This document shows, piece after piece, positions 6,677-9,012 of a stretch of 9,012 nucleotides of DNA (position 1 is the first letter of the stretch; every line of letters begins with the position of its first letter). Below the pieces are notes generated by a model, which searched no databases, was not told where the DNA came from, and worked only from the letters and a program-made list of their open reading frames with translations. The translations under genes were made by a program, and so were the position numbers. The DNA comes from a bacterium (GTDB taxonomy: Bacteria; Cyanobacteriota; Sericytochromatia; S15B-MN24; VGJW01), in the NCBI GenBank assembly GCA_021790035.1, contig JAJYIO010000070.1, positions 1 through 9,012 on the forward strand, written 5' to 3'.

Positions 6677-6808
6677 TCAAAGCGCCTCGGCGACCTGGCG
6701 CTCGGCGTCGGGGACGGGGAATTCGCCGGCTGTAAACGATGTGGCCACGCTCTGGCCGGCGCCTTGCGCCGCCGGGACCCTTTTGGAGGCTGTTCCTTTC
6801 CTTGCCAT
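6677..6808 (-). CDS. Possible 43-residue leader protein of the ATPase/DUF4276 operon
   Basis: ATG at 6808, preceded by GAGGGGA five bases upstream, opens a 43-codon frame that stops 34 bases before the ATPase start. The product begins basic ([12 protein letters not shown]) and ends acidic/helical ([16 protein letters not shown]). The third positions of the second half are almost all G or C, as in real genes here. A -10-like TACAAT at 6855-6860 would put the transcript start about 40 bases upstream. I do not recognise the product. It could be a small regulatory or antitoxin-like peptide, the stump of a longer gene, or non-coding leader. The frame continues further upstream, but without a ribosome site. 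Confidence 0.35.
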   Translation of the reverse strand: MARKGTASKRVPAAQGAGQSVATSFTAGEFPVPDAERQVAEAL

Positions 6809-6854
6809 GCTTCCCCTCGGGGCTCGAAGCCCGCCTACGACGCCAGTTCGTTCC

Positions 6855-6860
6855 ATTGTA
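6855..6860 (-). promoter_or_regulatory. Candidate -10 box (TACAAT) for the ATPase/DUF4276 operon
   Basis: On the minus strand TACAAT follows CTTGA. No strong -35 lies 16-18 bases upstream; TGGCTC is 19 bases away. It is the best -10 match upstream of the operon on this strand. Confidence 0.3.
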
Positions 6861-7100
6861 TCAAGGTCGAGCGGGACCCGAGCCAGGCAGCGTGCTCCTC
6901 GAGATTTAACCGCCCGCCCCGGTACTGAGCCAGTATCGACCAACGGCCTCTTGGACTTTGAAGGTAAGCGCTCCATTATCCAAGGGCCGCTTATCTCATC
7001 CAGAGAGCAGGCTCACCGATCGCGACGCCGCGCCTGCCAATCCGGGCTCAAGAAGCTCGTTTGCTCCCGGCCTCCGCCCGTCAGCCTTCTTTCAGTGGGA

Positions 7101-7128
7101 TTGGGTCTAAACGGGCTGGCCGTATAGG
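7101..7128 (+). promoter_or_regulatory. Candidate promoter for the helical-repeat protein gene
   Basis: TTGGGT (7101-7106) and TATAGG (7123-7128) are 16 bases apart and lie 45 bases upstream of the ATG at 7173. Both match the sigma-70 consensus at four of six positions. Confidence 0.35.
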
Positions 7129-7172
7129 ATTTCCCCGCGTTAGACTGTCCTTGGGCTCGCCCGGGAGGTTCC

Positions 7173-8621
7173 ATGTCGCTCGCCGCGTCCGTGGCTCTGC
7201 GCTTTCGCGCCGTTCTAGATAGGTTCGACGCCGAGGATCTGCGGGCGGTCCTCGTGGCTCAGGCGCAGAGACTCGAGCACGAGGCCCAGGAGGCGCTCTT
7301 CCTGGAGCTGGTCGAGTACGCGGCTCGCAAGGGGAAGTACGAGGTCATATCGCCGGGCGAAGACGCTGCAACAGAGGCAGAACAGTTCGCCCTGAGGGCC
7401 GCCAAGCGCGGCGAGGGCGACCCATCCGAGTTCGATGAGCACCTGAGGGCGGGCAAGAAGGCTTTCCTCGCCCGGGACTACTCGTGCGCTCGCCGGATCT
7501 TCATGGCCCTGCTCGAGCCGCTGGAGGGCGGGGAGATCTACCTCGGCGAAGACGAGATGGCCGCAGAGGTGCTGTCGTCGGACCTCACCAGATGCTCGGC
7601 GATGGCCCTGGCCGCCACGTACCTGTGCGCGAAACCCGAGGACAGAGCCACATTGGTGTTCGACGCAATCGAAAACCTTGACGGCAACTACTCGCTCTCG
7701 CGCCCGATCGCCGACATGGAGCGGGTGCTCGCGGGGCCACTGCCCGATCTCGCGGCCTTCCTGCCGGCCTGGCTCGCTCTCCTTCAGGGCGAACCAGAGA
7801 GCCAGTACCACGGCGGCTACGCCCGGGGAAGCCGAATCCGCGAAGCCATGGCCCGGCTCGAGGGCCCTGCCGGCCTCGAACGCCTGGCACGTAGCACCGG
7901 CGCGTATGAAGACCTCCGGGAGTGGTGCGATGCCGTTGCCGCAACCGGCGATCTTTCGGCGGCCCATTTGGCCTGCGACGATGCGGCGAACATATGCCGG
8001 GAGCCCTACCACCGGGCCAACTTCCTCGAGGCGTCGGCCAGACTGGCTCACAAACTCGGGGACCCGGCTTATCGGGAGAGAATCTTCGAAGCCTGGCGTG
8101 CCGCCCCGTGCCCCGAACGGTTGCACTGCTGGCTGGGTGAGGACCATCCGAGCGCGGCCGCCCTGCGGGAGCGGGCTGCCATGGCCTTGACGGAGTGCCG
8201 GCCGAACTCGGATCGCGAACGCGGCATCTTGCTGCTCCTGACTCAGGAAATCGCCAAGGCTGCCAAGGTCCTCACCGGGGGCCGCGGCCTGGGGTGGTCC
8301 AGCGGTTCGCATCCCGGCCACGTGGTCTTCGCCGCCATGTCGTGGCTTCTGGGCGACGCCCCCCACCGCTCGCTGCGCCAGGAGGCAGCCGAGCAGGTGC
8401 AACCTGGCCGGCTGCCGTCGTTCGCTGGCTTTTCAACACCGGCCGACGATGACGACGGTCCGAGGGTCCCGCACCAGGCCGACGAGTTCCTCGCTCAGGG
8501 GCGACATCGGTTCCATCAGCCGCTCGCGATCGAGCTTCCGCTCAAGGACCTCCTTCTGCTTCACAAGGCACCGGAGGAAGTAGAGGATCCAATCGCCGAG
8601 CTGCGCCTCTCCCCTGTCTAG
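7173..8621 (+). CDS. Alpha-helical repeat protein of unknown function; C-terminus replaced at a junction
   Basis: ATG at 7173 follows GGGAGG five bases upstream. The frame encodes 482 residues, predicted almost entirely helical and rich in Ala, Leu, Glu and Arg, with TPR/HEAT-like spacing. One unit around 93-112 (GKKAFLARDYSCARRIFMAL) reads like a TPR helix pair, followed by GEIYLGEDEMAAEVLSSD (120-137). Near 374-394 there is GWSS.SHPGHVVFAAMSWLLG, which I associate with a widespread uncharacterised family. Such scaffolds usually bind proteins. No catalytic motif, signal peptide or membrane segment is visible. From about residue 420 (base ~8433) the frame is antisense to a clear Fic-family fragment, so the last ~65 residues cannot be native and the original C-terminus is lost. 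The gene is divergent from the ATPase operon. A link between them is unproven. Confidence 0.75.
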   Translation: MSLAASVALRFRAVLDRFDAEDLRAVLVAQAQRLEHEAQEALFLELVEYAARKGKYEVISPGEDAATEAEQFALRAAKRGEGDPSEFDEHLRAGKKAFLARDYSCARRIFMALLEPLEGGEIYLGEDEMAAEVLSSDLTRCSAMALAATYLCAKPEDRATLVFDAIENLDGNYSLSRPIADMERVLAGPLPDLAAFLPAWLALLQGEPESQYHGGYARGSRIREAMARLEGPAGLERLARSTGAYEDLREWCDAVAATGDLSAAHLACDDAANICREPYHRANFLEASARLAHKLGDPAYRERIFEAWRAAPCPERLHCWLGEDHPSAAALRERAAMALTECRPNSDRERGILLLLTQEIAKAAKVLTGGRGLGWSSGSHPGHVVFAAMSWLLGDAPHRSLRQEAAEQVQPGRLPSFAGFSTPADDDDGPRVPHQADEFLAQGRHRFHQPLAIELPLKDLLLLHKAPEEVEDPIAELRLSPV

Positions 8622-8759
8622 GGTGGCCTGGGCGCGCCTGAGTGACCGGTAGTACTCGTCCTTGGAATCCTCCACGACTCGCTCCAGCGAGCTGTATGGG
8701 ACGTAGGCGTAGCCTGCTTGAAGCAGGAGAAGCGTCGTCAGGACGCGGGCGATCCTGCC
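8433..8759 (-). pseudogene. Fic-family protein fragment (C-terminal part of the Fic domain and following helices)
   Basis: The minus strand from 8759 to a TGA at 8433 encodes GRIARVLTTLLLLQAGYAYVP, then SSLERVVEDSKDEYYRSL, then WILYFLRCLVKQKEVLE and PLSEELVGLVRD. This is the familiar sequence right after the Fic motif. Fic enzymes attach AMP or other nucleotides to target proteins, and the reaction needs HPFxDGNGR. Here only the final GR remains; the residues before it (IKWT) come from antisense of an aminotransferase fragment. The start is missing, and the end (RTVVIVGRC) departs from the expected C-terminal winged-helix region. With about 109 codons and no catalytic histidine it cannot be active. 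Both ends adjoin pieces of other genes. Confidence 0.9.
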
Positions 8760-9012
8760 GGTCCATTTGATGGGCAAGCCGGCCGACATGGACCGGATCA
8801 ACGGGATCGCGAAGCGCCATGGGCTGACGGTGATCGAGGATGCGGCCGAGGCGCACGGCGCCATGTACAAGGGGAAGCCGGCAGGCTCTCTGGCCGACCT
8901 CGGCGCCTTCAGCTTGTATGTCGCCCACATCATCACCTGTGTCGAGGGCGGAATCGTGACGACGGACCGGGAAGATTACGCCGAGGTCCTCCGGTCCTTG
9001 CGCTCGCACGGG
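8740..9012 (+). pseudogene. DegT/DnrJ/EryC1/StrS family PLP enzyme fragment, 5' end missing, runs off the window
   Basis: The frame reads RTRAILPVHLMGKPADMDRI, then HGLTVIEDAAEAHGA, GKPAGSLADLGAFSLY, HIITCVEGGIVTTD and EVLRSLRSHG up to the last base. These are the central motifs of sugar aminotransferases that act on nucleotide-linked keto sugars for surface polysaccharides. The aspartate in IEDAAEAH binds the PLP ring nitrogen. The usual lysine in FSFY.NK.ITTGEGG is histidine here (FSLYVAHIITCVEGG). That recalls the 3-dehydrase branch (ColD/RfbH), which keeps His at this place. The first ~130 residues are absent: an in-frame TGA at 8719-8721 and the Fic fragment precede it. It is either a 5'-truncated pseudogene or a mis-joined piece of an intact gene. 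Confidence 0.9.

Larger units (their letters stand above)
6809..7172. other. Divergent intergenic region between the ATPase operon and the helical-repeat gene
   Basis: No supported gene lies in these 364 bases. Frames open here have poor composition and lack ribosome sites. The region holds candidate promoters pointing outward in both directions (6855-6860 minus, 7101-7128 plus). I found no tRNA-like fold, CRISPR-like repeat or long inverted repeat. Confidence 0.5.

Noticed and set aside
6112..6735. 207-codon + frame opposite the ATPase gene
   Set aside because: It is antisense of the ATPase N-terminal region including Walker A, and has shadow composition.
6977..7172. tRNA or small structured RNA ahead of the helical-repeat gene
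   Set aside because: I looked for a cloverleaf and a terminal CCA-like end and saw none; only short scattered complementarity.
7215..8402. 395-codon minus-strand frame opposite the helical-repeat gene
   Set aside because: Its composition (Gly, Arg, His, Gln-rich) is that of a shadow; the + frame has the ribosome site and helix pattern.
8760..8936. Upstream part of the minus-strand frame as the N-terminus of the Fic protein
   Set aside because: It is antisense of clear DegT-family motifs on the + strand and lacks any Fic similarity.
1..9012. CRISPR array, insertion sequence with terminal repeats, or integrase with attachment sites
   Set aside because: No regularly spaced repeats, transposase or recombinase motifs were seen, so the fragment joins cannot be tied to a mobile element within the window.

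Overview
The window is high-GC bacterial DNA. Genes are tightly packed, some start with GTG, and recognisable Shine-Dalgarno sequences precede most starts. I cannot assign a taxon. The mix of a molybdenum hydroxylase, an MCP-type sensor protein, a conflict-type ATPase operon and gene fragments fits a free-living environmental bacterium or a metagenome-assembled contig. None of the genes is ribosomal or otherwise taxonomically diagnostic.

Left part (1-4006, mostly + strand). The last codons of an unidentified gene are followed by a strong hairpin and a complete 795-residue molybdopterin-binding subunit of the xanthine dehydrogenase/aldehyde oxidase family (110-2497). Next comes a stretch of about 650 bases. 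In it a minus-strand reading frame with a convincing signal peptide points into the 3' end of the molybdenum enzyme gene and looks like a broken secreted-protein gene. A two-transmembrane MCP-like protein follows (3146-4006). It keeps the sensor helices and the last helix of the chemotaxis signalling domain but has lost the signalling tip.

Middle part (4007-4801). A perfect 12-bp hairpin separates the MCP-like gene from a convergent ribbon-helix-helix regulator gene (4052-4255, minus). That gene is divergent from a 71-residue protein of unknown function (4405-4620, plus). The gap between them holds two inverted copies of a 17-bp near-palindrome, identical at 15 of 17 positions. One lies beside each gene, as expected for an autoregulated divergent pair. 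A fragment resembling the end of a DUF433-type antitoxin follows on the minus strand.

Conflict-type operon (4802-6808, minus). A 410-residue SMC/ABC-like AAA ATPase overlaps by ATGA a 203-residue DUF4276 protein with TOPRIM-like acidic motifs. A possible 43-residue leader gene precedes them. ATPase/TOPRIM pairs such as PARIS and RloA/RloB are known or suspected anti-phage systems, so this is the best candidate for an under-described system here.

Right end (7173-9012). A helical-repeat protein gene runs on the + strand, but its last ~65 codons are antisense to a 327-bp fragment of a Fic-family gene. That fragment lacks the Fic catalytic motif and abuts a DegT/StrS-family aminotransferase fragment without its N-terminus, with about 20 bp fitting both families. 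Three gene pieces joined this way mean either illegitimate recombination or an assembly chimera, so gene calls beyond about 8430 need caution.
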